Positions 17,586 through 26,297 of a stretch of DNA of 64,000 nt are shown here, piece after piece; within the stretch, counting starts at the first letter, position 1, and every line of letters begins with the position of its first letter. Location of the stretch: NCBI RefSeq assembly GCF_009764265.1, contig NZ_RWIR01000067.1, positions 1 through 64,000 of the forward strand, written 5' to 3'. Position numbers and translations under genes: made by a program. Below the pieces are notes generated by a model that was not told the origin of the DNA, searched no databases, and was given only the letters and a program-made list of their open reading frames with translations. The stretch comes from Pseudomonas sp. PB101 (lineage in GTDB: Bacteria; Pseudomonadota; Gammaproteobacteria; Pseudomonadales; Pseudomonadaceae).

Positions 17586-18725
17586 ATGCACATTCAACGA
17601 TCCATCTTTCGCGAAGACCATGAAATGTTCCGCGAAACCGCCCGCCGCTTCTTCGACCGCGAATGCGTGCCACGTCAGGCCGAATGGGACGAGGCCGGCA
17701 AGGTCGACCGTCAGACCTGGCTCAAGGCCGGCCGCGAAGGTTTGTTGTGCTCCATGGTCCCTGCGGTGTATGGCGGTGGCGGCGGAGACTTCGGCCACGC
17801 GACAGTCATCAATGAAGAAATGCACCGAGCCGGCGTGTCTGGCGTCAGTTTCGGCCTGCACTCGGACATCATTGCGATGTACATCGTGCGTTTCGGTACC
17901 GAAGAGCAAAAGCATCGCTGGCTGCCGAGCATCTGCAGTGGCGAAACCATCCTCGCCCTCGGCATGACCGAGCCGGGCAGCGGCAGTGACCTGAAAGCTG
18001 CACGCACCACCGCAATCCGTGATGGCGACGAATACGTCATCAATGGCAGCAAGACCTTTATTAGCAATGGCCTGAACTGCGACATGGTCCTGCTGGCCTG
18101 TCGGACCGACCTGACGGCGGGTTCCAAGGGAATCAGCCTGATCATGGTGGAAACCAGTCGCGAAGGCTTCCGTCGAGGCCGCAAGCTCGACAAGGTCGGC
18201 CAGCGCGCTTCCGACACCGCGGAGATGTTTTTCGACGATGTGCGCGTACCCGTCGGCAACCTGCTGGGCGAGGAAGGCAAAGGCTTCGCCTACATGATGC
18301 AGGAGCTGCCACAGGAACGGCTGGGTATCGCCATCTATGCCGCCATTCACCTGGAGCGTCTGCTTGACCTGACCATCGAGTACGTCAAGGAGCGCAAGGC
18401 CTTCGGCCACTCGGTGTGGGATTTCCAGAACACCAAATTCAAACTCGCCGATGCCAAGGCCGCCTCAGTCGCGGTACGCACCATGATCGACTACTACATC
18501 AGCGAGCACATGCGCCGCAAGTTGACCGTGGAAGAGGCCGCCATCGCCAAGCTGTTCGCCACCGAGACCCTGTGGAAGCACCTGGATGACATGGTCCAGT
18601 TGCACGGTGGTTACGGCTACATGCTCGAGTATCCGATTGCCCGCGCCTTTGTCGACCTGCGCATATCCCGGGTCTTCGGTGGCACCAACGAAGTCCAGCG
18701 CGACCTGATCGCTCGCAAGCTGTAA
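17586..18725 (+). CDS. Acyl-CoA dehydrogenase, long-chain (LCAD) type
   Basis: A 379-residue complete acyl-CoA dehydrogenase: MTEPGSGSDLKAARTTA in the beta domain, FAD motif ERKAFGHSVWDFQ, and C-terminal VFGGTNEVQRDLIARKL. The catalytic base is probably the glutamate in MQELPQERLG, the place used by LCAD and isovaleryl-CoA dehydrogenase, because the MCAD-type YEGT glutamate is replaced in FGGT. That placement is common in enzymes tolerating branched or bulky acyl chains. Start at 17586 has GGAG at good spacing. First gene of the six-gene rightward beta-oxidation operon. Confidence 0.88.
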   Translation: MHIQRSIFREDHEMFRETARRFFDRECVPRQAEWDEAGKVDRQTWLKAGREGLLCSMVPAVYGGGGGDFGHATVINEEMHRAGVSGVSFGLHSDIIAMYIVRFGTEEQKHRWLPSICSGETILALGMTEPGSGSDLKAARTTAIRDGDEYVINGSKTFISNGLNCDMVLLACRTDLTAGSKGISLIMVETSREGFRRGRKLDKVGQRASDTAEMFFDDVRVPVGNLLGEEGKGFAYMMQELPQERLGIAIYAAIHLERLLDLTIEYVKERKAFGHSVWDFQNTKFKLADAKAASVAVRTMIDYYISEHMRRKLTVEEAAIAKLFATETLWKHLDDMVQLHGGYGYMLEYPIARAFVDLRISRVFGGTNEVQRDLIARKL

Positions 18726-18755
18726 ATCTCCTCCTCTTCTACCGAGACCAAAGAC

Positions 18756-19943
18756 ATGAGCGGAAAAGTTATCGTTGCCGGCGTCGGCATGATTCCATTC
18801 AGCAAGCCGGGCGCAAGCCCGACTTACACCGAAATGGGTGCCGAGGCCTTGCGCCTTGCGCTGAAGGACGCGGGGATTGGCTACGACAAGATCCAGATGG
18901 CCTTCACCGGCTACGTGTTCGGCGACTCCACCAGTGGCCAGACCGCCCTCTACGAGGTCGGCCTGACCGGTATTCCGGTGGTCAACGTCAACAACAACTG
19001 CTCCACCGGTTCTACTGCCCTGTATCTCGCCCGCGCCGCCGTGGCCAGCGGTCAGGTCGAGTGCGCCCTGGCGTTGGGCTTCGAGCAGATGCAGGCCGGC
19101 GCGCTGAGGTCCCATTGGGATGACCGTCCCCGCCCCCGCGCACGCTTCCTGCACGTACTCGAATCGCTGACCGCCGATGCCGCGGACATCCCTCAAGCCT
19201 TGCGTGGTTTCGGCGGCGCCGGTCGCGAGCACATGCAACGCTACGGCACCTCGATGGAGGCCTTCGCCGCGATCCGCGCCAAGGCCAGCCGCCACGCGGC
19301 CAACAACCCGCTGGCGCTGTTCAAAAATGTGGTGACCACCGAAGAAGTGATGAACGACAAAGTCATCTGGCCCGGCGTCATGACCCGCCTGATGGCATGC
19401 CCGCCAACCTGCGGTGGCGCTGCTGCGATTGTCTGCAGCGAAGCCTTCGCCAAAAAACACGGCCTGCGCACTGACGTGGCGATCCTCGCCCAGTCGATGA
19501 CCACGGACTCGGTTGTGTCTTTCGATCCACCGTCGATGATCAGCTTCGCCGGTTTTCACATGGCTCAGGCGGCTGCCAACCAGGTCTACGAACAAGCCGG
19601 TATCGGCCCTGAGGATATCCGCGTGGTCGAGCTGCACGACTGCTTCGCCCACAACGAACTGCTGACCTATGAAGCCCTGGGTTTATGCCCGGTCGGCGAG
19701 GCTGAACGTTTCATCCTCGATGGCGACAACACCTACGGCGGCCAGGTCGTGACCAACCCCTCCGGCGGTCTGCTTTCCAAGGGCCACCCGCTGGGCGCAA
19801 CCGGCCTTGCCCAATGCTATGAGCTGACCCATCAGCTGCGCGGCACCGCCGACAAGCGCCAGGTGGACGGTGTGCAAATCGCCATGCAACACAACCTGGG
19901 TCTGGGCGGCGCCTGTGTCGTCACGCTGTTTGGTAAAAACTGA
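18756..19943 (+). CDS. SCPx-type thiolase (sterol carrier protein x family), copy 1
   Basis: A 395-residue thiolase that recalls the N-terminal domain of human SCPx rather than FadA: nucleophile C82 in VNVNNNCSTGSTALY, the HDCF motif in ELHDCFAHNELLTYEALG, and GHPLGATGLAQ. SCPx thiolases cleave 2-methyl-branched 3-ketoacyl-CoA, releasing propionyl-CoA, in bile-acid and phytol-derived chains. There is no SCP2 lipid-binding domain. It follows the acyl-CoA dehydrogenase by 30 bases. A close paralogue lies at 26298-27491, differing most in the segment after MQAGALRSHWDD. Confidence 0.88.
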   Translation: MSGKVIVAGVGMIPFSKPGASPTYTEMGAEALRLALKDAGIGYDKIQMAFTGYVFGDSTSGQTALYEVGLTGIPVVNVNNNCSTGSTALYLARAAVASGQVECALALGFEQMQAGALRSHWDDRPRPRARFLHVLESLTADAADIPQALRGFGGAGREHMQRYGTSMEAFAAIRAKASRHAANNPLALFKNVVTTEEVMNDKVIWPGVMTRLMACPPTCGGAAAIVCSEAFAKKHGLRTDVAILAQSMTTDSVVSFDPPSMISFAGFHMAQAAANQVYEQAGIGPEDIRVVELHDCFAHNELLTYEALGLCPVGEAERFILDGDNTYGGQVVTNPSGGLLSKGHPLGATGLAQCYELTHQLRGTADKRQVDGVQIAMQHNLGLGGACVVTLFGKN

Positions 19944-19985
19944 TCGCCCTGTTCAGGCGCGTTTTCACATAGGAGCCAAGTGAAC

Positions 19986-20423
19986 ATGGCAGACAAAAAT
20001 CTGATCGGGCACAAAATCGGCGCGTACAGCGTCGACGTTGAAAAGGGTCGCCTGCGCTTCTTCGCCAAGGCCATCGGCGAAACCGATCCGGTCTATACCG
20101 ACGAAGCCGCCGCGAAGGCCGCCGGCCATAAGTCATTGCCGGTCCCGCCCACTTTCCTCAAGTGTCTGGAAAGCGAAGGCCGCGATGTGGTGGAACTGCT
20201 CAACCTGGTCGGCTTCGACCTTGGCCGGGTTCTTCACGCCGAGCAGTCCTTCGTCTATCACTCGATGGCCTACGCGGGAGACGTGCTGACGTTCCACGGC
20301 TTCATCTCCGACCTCTACGAAAAGAAAGGTGGCGCCCTGCAATTCGTGGTCATGGAGGCACGAGTAACCAATCAGGATGGCGAGCACATCGCCGATATCC
20401 GCTCCTCTCTTGTGCAGCGCTAA
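19986..20423 (+). CDS. MaoC-like hydratase subunit without the catalytic dyad
   Basis: A 145-residue hot-dog protein of the FAS1/MaoC N-terminal type (FFAKAIGETDPVYTDEAAAKAAG, PVPPTFL). The D-x4-H catalytic dyad of R-specific hydratases is absent, and the next gene carries it. Such pairs form heteromeric hydratases in steroid and branched-chain degradation (ChsH1-ChsH2 type is the closest precedent I know). ATG at 19986 was taken; a GTG six bases earlier is possible. Spacing of nine bases to the partner supports co-translation. Confidence 0.82.
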   Translation: MADKNLIGHKIGAYSVDVEKGRLRFFAKAIGETDPVYTDEAAAKAAGHKSLPVPPTFLKCLESEGRDVVELLNLVGFDLGRVLHAEQSFVYHSMAYAGDVLTFHGFISDLYEKKGGALQFVVMEARVTNQDGEHIADIRSSLVQR

Positions 20424-20432
20424 GGAGTCGTC

Positions 20433-20849
20433 ATGAGCGTTCGATTTTCCGATATCCAGGTCGGTGACGAGATCCCGCTGCTCAAGCTGCAGCCGGTCAA
20501 CCGCACCACCCTCGCCTTGTACTGCGGCGCTTCAGGTGATCACAACCCGATCCACGTCGACCTCGACTTCGCCCGCAAGTCGCGGATGGATGATGTGTTC
20601 GCCCACGGCATGTTGTCCGCGGCGTACTTCGGTCGCCTGCTGACCGCCTGGGTGCCGCAAAGCCAGGTGCGCAGCCTATCGGTTCGTTTCACTGGAATCA
20701 CTCATCTCGGCCACATCCCGACCTGTACCGGCAAGGTCGTCGAGAAGTTCATCGATGCCGGCGAGCAGCGTGTGCGCCTGGCGCTTCGCTGCGCCAATCA
20801 GTACGGCGAAGAGAAGCTGGCCGGCGAAGCCGTTGTCGCCCTCGCCTGA
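20433..20849 (+). CDS. MaoC-like (R)-specific enoyl-CoA hydratase, catalytic subunit
   Basis: A 138-residue hot-dog hydratase with the hydratase-2 signature YCGASGDHNPIHVDLDFA; catalytic D36 and H41 are in place, followed by FAHGML. It should hydrate trans-2-enoyl-CoA to (R)-3-hydroxyacyl-CoA together with the preceding non-catalytic subunit. The R product fits the neighbouring SDR dehydrogenase, like the two enzyme halves of peroxisomal MFE-2, and is also the substrate form used by polyhydroxyalkanoate synthases such as the one encoded at 38853-39929. Confidence 0.88.
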   Translation: MSVRFSDIQVGDEIPLLKLQPVNRTTLALYCGASGDHNPIHVDLDFARKSRMDDVFAHGMLSAAYFGRLLTAWVPQSQVRSLSVRFTGITHLGHIPTCTGKVVEKFIDAGEQRVRLALRCANQYGEEKLAGEAVVALA

Positions 20850-20880
20850 TAGTTCAACCCACAGCCCAAGGAACAATCCA

Positions 20881-21711
20881 ATGAAAAAGCTTGAAGGTAA
20901 AGTCGCCCTGGTCACCGGTTCCGGTCGTGGTATCGGTCGTAGCGTTGCTCTGCAACTGGCTGCCTATGGCGCCAAAGTGGTGATCAACGATCTGGACTCG
21001 GCACCGGCCGAAGAAGTCGTGGCTGAAATTCGCCAGGCCGGTGGTGAAGCCGTTGCTTGCGTCGGCAGCGTGACTGCCGCCGATTTCGCTGAGCGTTTCG
21101 TACAGACCGCCGTGCAGAGCTACGGTGGCATCGACATCATCATCAACAACGCCGGATACACCTGGGACAACGTCATCCAGAAAATGACCGACGAACAGTG
21201 GTACGCGATCATCGACTGCCACCTGACCGCACCGTTCCGCATTCTGCGTGCGGCCCAGCCGATCATCAGCGCCCAAGCCAAGAAAGACGCCGCCGAAGGC
21301 CGCGAAGTGTTCCGCAAAATCGTCAACATTTCCTCCGTGGCCGCTGGCGGTAACGCCGGTCAGTCCAACTACTCCGCCGCCAAGGCCGGGACCATTGGCA
21401 TGACCAAGACCCTGGCCAAGGAGTGGGGGCGCCTGAAGGTCAATGTCAACGCCGTGGCATTTGGTTTCATCGATACCCGACTGACCCAGGCGCTGGCTGG
21501 CGACGAGAGCAAGACCATCAACATTGAAGGTCGTGAAATAAAGGTCGGCGTTCAACAGGAACGCATCGATACCGCCAGCTCTGCCATTCCCCTGGGACGC
21601 CCCGGCACGGCCGAAGAAGCGGCCGGTTCGGTGGTGATGCTGTGCCTGCCGGAAGCCAACTACGTCACCGGCCAGGCCCTGGTCTGCGGCGGTGGCTACG
21701 GCAACCTCTGA
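20881..21711 (+). CDS. SDR-family 3-hydroxyacyl-CoA dehydrogenase (FabG/MFE-2 type)
   Basis: A 276-residue short-chain dehydrogenase: cofactor loop TGSGRGIG at 12-19, NNAG at 89-92, catalytic S152, Y164 and K168 in VNISSVAAGG and NYSAAKAGT. An insertion rich in charged residues (about 215-240) precedes IPLGRPGTAEEAA. It is about 30 residues longer than FabG. Placed after the MaoC subunits, it most simply oxidises (R)-3-hydroxyacyl-CoA to 3-ketoacyl-CoA for the SCPx-type thiolase. ATG at 20881 begins the classical N terminus KLEGKVALVTG. Confidence 0.87.
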   Translation: MKKLEGKVALVTGSGRGIGRSVALQLAAYGAKVVINDLDSAPAEEVVAEIRQAGGEAVACVGSVTAADFAERFVQTAVQSYGGIDIIINNAGYTWDNVIQKMTDEQWYAIIDCHLTAPFRILRAAQPIISAQAKKDAAEGREVFRKIVNISSVAAGGNAGQSNYSAAKAGTIGMTKTLAKEWGRLKVNVNAVAFGFIDTRLTQALAGDESKTINIEGREIKVGVQQERIDTASSAIPLGRPGTAEEAAGSVVMLCLPEANYVTGQALVCGGGYGNL

Positions 21712-21834
21712 CGGCCGTTCGTCTCCCCGGGCACTCTTCCCTCCCACGGTTGGAAGAATGCCCGGACAATGAGATCACGGCCTGCAGACCACCTCGCAAG
21801 TGGACTCCCTACAAAAACAATATTGGAGGTTTTG

Positions 21835-23403
21835 ATGTACATGACCCAAGGGCTGCAGCGCCATCGGCAGCAGCGCCCCAATGCCACGGCAATTCGTTAT
21901 CAGGGCCGCAGTGTGACTTTCGCCCAGTTGGGTGATCGCGTTGCTCGGCTGGCTGGCGCGCTCAAACGCCTGGGCGTGGCCAGTGGCGAGCGTGTAGCGA
22001 TGCTCTCGCTCAACTCCCAGCGCTACATCGAGTACTACCAGGCAGTACCGTGGGCCGATGCCGTGCTCAATCCGGTCAACATCCGCTGGAGCGCAGCAGA
22101 AATCGTCTACTCCCTGGATGACTCGCAAACCTGCGTGCTGATCGTCGATGACGCCTTCCAGAAACTGGGGACCCAGGTGGCTGTCGAGGCCAAGAGCATC
22201 CGCTTGGTGATTTATGCCGGCGACGGTGAAACGCCCGAGGGCATGCTCAACTACGAGGCCCTGATCGCCGAGAATGAGCCGGTGGAAGACGCGCACCGTT
22301 GTGGCGATTCCCTTCTCGGAATCTTCTACACCGGCGGCACCACCGGTTTCCCCAAGGGCGTGATGCTCAGCCATAACAACATCGGCATCTCCGCCCTCGC
22401 CAACCAGGATCGTGTGGGCTACGGCGCACAGACGCGCTACCTGCATGCCATGCCAATGTTCCATCTGGCCGACCTGGCTGCGATGGTCGTGCTGTTCCTC
22501 AGCGGTGGCATGCATATCGTGCTGCCCGCCTTCAAAGCGCAAGAGGTCATCGAACAGATCAGCCGGGAGCAAGCCACCGACACCTTTCTAGCGCCGACCA
22601 TGCTGCAGATGATCCTCGACTGGCACCAGGCAAACCCAACCCATGCGGCACTGGACCTGAGCTCGCTTCGGGAAATCACCTACGGCGCCTCGCCGATTAC
22701 TCCTGTCCTGCTCGCGCGTGCCCGTCAGACCTTCCCAGCAGCCCAGTTCGCGCAAGGCTATGGCATGACCGAAATGGCCCCCGGCATCACCATGCTGGGC
22801 GCCGAGTACCACAGCGAGGAACATCAGCGCAGCGGCAAGATGTACTCAGCCGGGCTGCCCATCAGCTGCGTGGAAATCCGCATTGCCGATACCGAGGATC
22901 GCGAAGTGCCCCGTGGCACGGTCGGCGAAATCCTGGTGCGTGGCCCCAACGTCATGCTGGGTTACTGGAACAAACCGGAAGCCACCGCCGAAGCGCTTCG
23001 CGGCGGCTGGATGCATACCGGTGACGGCGGCTACATGGACGACGATGGCTTCATCTACATCTGCGACCGTCTCAAGGACATGATCGTCAGCGGTGGCGAG
23101 AACATCTTCACCGCCGAAGTCGAGAACGCCCTTGTCAGCCACCCGGCCATTGCCCAAGCGGCTGTGATTGGTATTCCCTGCGCTAAATGGGGGGAGACAG
23201 TGCATGCGGTGATCATCCTCAAGCCTGGTGCCAGCGTTGCCGAAGATGAAGTGGTTGCCCATTGTCGGAAAATGATTGCCGGCTACAAGGTGCCCCGCAG
23301 CATCGAGTTTCGCGCTTCCTTGCCGATGTCCAGCGTCGGCAAGGTACTGAAAAACGAACTGCGCAAACCGTTCTGGGAAAACCGTCTGAGCAACGTCAAC
23401 TGA
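21835..23403 (+). CDS. Acyl-CoA synthetase (AMP-forming, FadD-like)
   Basis: A 522-residue adenylate-forming ligase. Motifs: phosphate loop YTGGTTGFPKGVMLSH at about 165-180, YGMTEMAPG, TGDGGYMDDDGF, DRLKDMIVSGGENI, and a C-terminal GKVLKN with the catalytic lysine. It should activate the pathway's carboxylic acid to its CoA thioester with ATP. The start at 21835 follows GGAGG at five bases. Last gene of the rightward operon; the stem-loop directly after it separates it from the convergent regulator gene. Confidence 0.88.
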   Translation: MYMTQGLQRHRQQRPNATAIRYQGRSVTFAQLGDRVARLAGALKRLGVASGERVAMLSLNSQRYIEYYQAVPWADAVLNPVNIRWSAAEIVYSLDDSQTCVLIVDDAFQKLGTQVAVEAKSIRLVIYAGDGETPEGMLNYEALIAENEPVEDAHRCGDSLLGIFYTGGTTGFPKGVMLSHNNIGISALANQDRVGYGAQTRYLHAMPMFHLADLAAMVVLFLSGGMHIVLPAFKAQEVIEQISREQATDTFLAPTMLQMILDWHQANPTHAALDLSSLREITYGASPITPVLLARARQTFPAAQFAQGYGMTEMAPGITMLGAEYHSEEHQRSGKMYSAGLPISCVEIRIADTEDREVPRGTVGEILVRGPNVMLGYWNKPEATAEALRGGWMHTGDGGYMDDDGFIYICDRLKDMIVSGGENIFTAEVENALVSHPAIAQAAVIGIPCAKWGETVHAVIILKPGASVAEDEVVAHCRKMIAGYKVPRSIEFRASLPMSSVGKVLKNELRKPFWENRLSNVN

Positions 23404-23409
23404 CGTTCG

Positions 23410-23449
23410 ATACCTGTAGGAGCGTCGACCGGCTGCTCCTACAAGGTAT
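23410..23449. terminator. Bidirectional stem-loop between convergent genes, REP-like core
   Basis: ATACCTGTAGGAGC pairs with GCTCCTACAAGGTAT with one bulged base. It sits between the acyl-CoA synthetase and the convergent regulator gene and overlaps the latter's stop codon. The core TGTAGGAGC is shared with the REPIN at 30442, so it may be a degenerate REP sequence acting as terminator. Confidence 0.5.
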
Positions 23450-26171
23450 TCAGGTCGCGCCATTTGGCAATCGCTTCTTCCCTGCCGGTGGCGTCGAGCT
23501 TGGCGAACAGATTCTTGATGTGCCATTTCACCGTTTCCGGTGACACGCCAAGGGTGCGGGCAATTTTCTTGTTGGTCATGGCTTGTGCCATCAGCTGCAC
23601 GACCTCAGTCTCCCGCTCACTCAAGTTCGCAACCGATGAAATCACTGTGCGCCCGGCTTTTTCTGCCGGCCTGCCCGCTGCGATCAGGCGCTGAGCATAA
23701 AACGCAAGCACCGGATCAAGCGCATTGGCTTGCAGCAAATCGTTCAGCATTCGAGGCAGTTGTGGCGCTACATCGAGCAGACTGCGCACCAGGCCCAGGC
23801 GGTGTCCCAGACGCAAGACTTCAATCAATTGTTCGAGCGCTTGCTCGTCACGTCCTCGCCCCTTTTCAGCGATGGACAGTTGGAGCCGCGCGATGGCCAC
23901 CCACTGCCAATGCGTGGCCGTTTCACACTCATCGATCAGCCGTGCGATTTGCTCGATCGCGACACTGAATTCGCGCTGATACAAACTCAATTCGATCGCC
24001 GCCCGCATGGCCAAAAGCCGGATGATCAGTGGCGTACCGCGATGGATGCCGGCCTGCTTGTCGGCAAGTTCCTGAAGCTCGCTCAAAAGGGCTTCGGCCT
24101 GCGAAGTATGGAGTTTTTCGAGACACCAACGCATACGCACGTACAGTGTCCAGGCGAGCAGACGGCCCAGGTCGTAGCGCTGTGCGTAGTCTTTCAAGCG
24201 ATCCAGATAGAGCATGGCCCGGGTTTGCTCGCCCTTGAGCCAACAAGCGCGGCTCAGCGACAGAAGACTGTGCAAGACGATGTTGGGCATGGAGATCCGC
24301 TCAAGGATGTCGAGGCGAGGCTCAAGCAAATGGCAGACATCGGCCAGATTGTGTTGTTCGTACAACAGGCTGGCCAGGAAAGCGGCAGCCGCATGGCCAG
24401 CGACCGCGGCACTGCTGCCGTGCGATTTTGCAGCTTCCAGGGTGTTGCGAAAGATATTTTCCGCTTCACTGATGCGTCCCTCATGCACCAGGCTCATGCC
24501 GTAGATGCATCGGCCAACGAGGGTCCGGCGCGGCGAGGTATTCGGGCGATCGCTGTGCTGGATGATTGCGCGCACCCGCTCGTGATCTCCGCTGAACAAA
24601 TACAACCAGGCAAGAATGGAGGCGCGACCGGTCAATATCAGATCGTCGGCATCGTCAGGTATCGCTTCCAGTTCCGGAGCGAAGCACCATGCCGCCTCGG
24701 TCAGGTCACGCTGCATGGCCAGCGTGCCACGCGTGACCAGCAGGCCTTGACGCTGTTGAACATTCAGCCGGTGCTGTTGCGCCTCCAGCCGGTCAAGTAT
24801 CTCTTGCCCCTCTGCGAAGTTATGCGCATGCAGTTGTAACTGCGCCATCACCAGTTGCAGGCTATAGCGCTCGCGCATCTGTTCCATGGGCAGCCGGCGC
24901 AGAAGGTTGGGCAATTGACTGAGGGAACCACGCGCCATCAATTCGTGCGCGCAGGCTTCGACAATATCGGCCGCAATCTGAAAATCGCCGGCCAGTACGG
25001 CGTGGCGCACCGCCTCGTCGATATGTCCTTGTTCGAGCAGCCAGTCGCGCGCCACGGCATGGAGTTTTTTCTGTTCCTCCTCGGGCTGACGGCTCAGGTG
25101 CTCGCGCAGTACCTCGCGCAACAACGGGTGGAGGCGGTACCAGGTTTCCCTGTCGTGGCTCTTGATCTGGGTGATGAACAGGTTATCGCTGTCGAGGCGG
25201 GTCAACTGGCTCATCATCCCGGCAATCGCGTGCGGCTTGCCAACAAGCCTGGCGCACAAGGGGGCGGTGAAGCGATTGCAGATCGAAGAATGCGTGAGCA
25301 ACTGCCGGTCTTCTAGTGGCAAGTGGATCAACACCTCCTGCTCGAAGTACTGCGCAAAGGCCCCGGCGCCTCGTACCTGCATGCGATTGAAGTTGCTGCC
25401 GTGCCTGGATTTCAAGTCGATCGCGAACAATTGCAGGCCAGCCACCCAACCGTCGGTCAAGTCATGCAGGGCCTCGGCATCGTGAGTGCTGATCTCGCCA
25501 AACTGTCGCAAGTATCGTTCTGACTCTTCGACACTGAAACGCAAGTCCCGCAAGTCATACTCGCTCAGCTGACCCTGGGTGCGCAGACGCGCAAGCGGAA
25601 GCGATGCCGGTAACGCGCTGCGCGTGCCGAGCACCAGGTGAAGGTTCGGCGGTGCATAGTCAAGCAGCCAACCCAGCACCTTGAAGTTATCTGCATCATT
25701 GAGGTGATGCACATCATCGATCATCACCACCAGCTCAGAGCCGTGTCGAGCCACAGACTGAAGCAGGACGATGACCCAGTGTTCGAGCGCCAACTCGCCA
25801 CCACCTTCCCCGAGCAACAAAGCGGCTTCTCGTGCAAGCGCGACGTCGACCTCGGCAACGCTGGCCAACAAGCAATTGGCCAGTCGCGCCGGCTCATTAT
25901 CCTCGCCAGTCAGTGACAGCCAGGCGACGTCGAAATCGATCGCTATCAATTCCCGGCGCCAGGCCAGCAAGGTGCTGGTCTTGCCGCTTCCGGCAGGCCC
26001 CTGGATAGCGATACAGCGCTGCCGACGGGCCTCCATCAGGCGGCTCATCAGTGTCGCGCGGGGCATGAGCTGGCGTGCACCGCGAGGTGGAATGACCTTG
26101 GTGTCAGGGATGAGTTGGGGCACCCGATCGACTGACAGGTGGCGCTTGGGATCTTGGGGTGGCATAGCCAT
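23439..26171 (-). CDS. MalT-like (LAL) LuxR-family transcriptional regulator 1
   Basis: A regulator of about 910 residues with MalT architecture: N-terminal STAND NTPase with Walker A GPAGSGKT (about 58-65) and Walker B VVMIDDVHH, a long helical-repeat middle, and a C-terminal LuxR helix-turn-helix (LSERETEVVQLMAQAMTNKK, then IARTLGVSPETVKWHIKNLF). LALs are activated by a small inducer and ATP. ATG at 26171 was preferred to an in-frame TTG at 26201 because GGAA lies nine bases upstream. It sits between the beta-oxidation operon and the second thiolase, and likely activates the cluster with regulator 2. Confidence 0.85.
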   Translation of the reverse strand: MAMPPQDPKRHLSVDRVPQLIPDTKVIPPRGARQLMPRATLMSRLMEARRQRCIAIQGPAGSGKTSTLLAWRRELIAIDFDVAWLSLTGEDNEPARLANCLLASVAEVDVALAREAALLLGEGGGELALEHWVIVLLQSVARHGSELVVMIDDVHHLNDADNFKVLGWLLDYAPPNLHLVLGTRSALPASLPLARLRTQGQLSEYDLRDLRFSVEESERYLRQFGEISTHDAEALHDLTDGWVAGLQLFAIDLKSRHGSNFNRMQVRGAGAFAQYFEQEVLIHLPLEDRQLLTHSSICNRFTAPLCARLVGKPHAIAGMMSQLTRLDSDNLFITQIKSHDRETWYRLHPLLREVLREHLSRQPEEEQKKLHAVARDWLLEQGHIDEAVRHAVLAGDFQIAADIVEACAHELMARGSLSQLPNLLRRLPMEQMRERYSLQLVMAQLQLHAHNFAEGQEILDRLEAQQHRLNVQQRQGLLVTRGTLAMQRDLTEAAWCFAPELEAIPDDADDLILTGRASILAWLYLFSGDHERVRAIIQHSDRPNTSPRRTLVGRCIYGMSLVHEGRISEAENIFRNTLEAAKSHGSSAAVAGHAAAAFLASLLYEQHNLADVCHLLEPRLDILERISMPNIVLHSLLSLSRACWLKGEQTRAMLYLDRLKDYAQRYDLGRLLAWTLYVRMRWCLEKLHTSQAEALLSELQELADKQAGIHRGTPLIIRLLAMRAAIELSLYQREFSVAIEQIARLIDECETATHWQWVAIARLQLSIAEKGRGRDEQALEQLIEVLRLGHRLGLVRSLLDVAPQLPRMLNDLLQANALDPVLAFYAQRLIAAGRPAEKAGRTVISSVANLSERETEVVQLMAQAMTNKKIARTLGVSPETVKWHIKNLFAKLDATGREEAIAKWRDLNTL

Positions 26172-26297
26172 CGACTGAGTTCCGGAGACAATCTTCTTCA
26201 AGTGCAGACCGATAGTTTAATACAGGAAGTACGCCATGCTGATTCACTGCGTTCGGTGCAAAAAACGCGTGCGCCTTACGTGCGCACGCGAACGCCA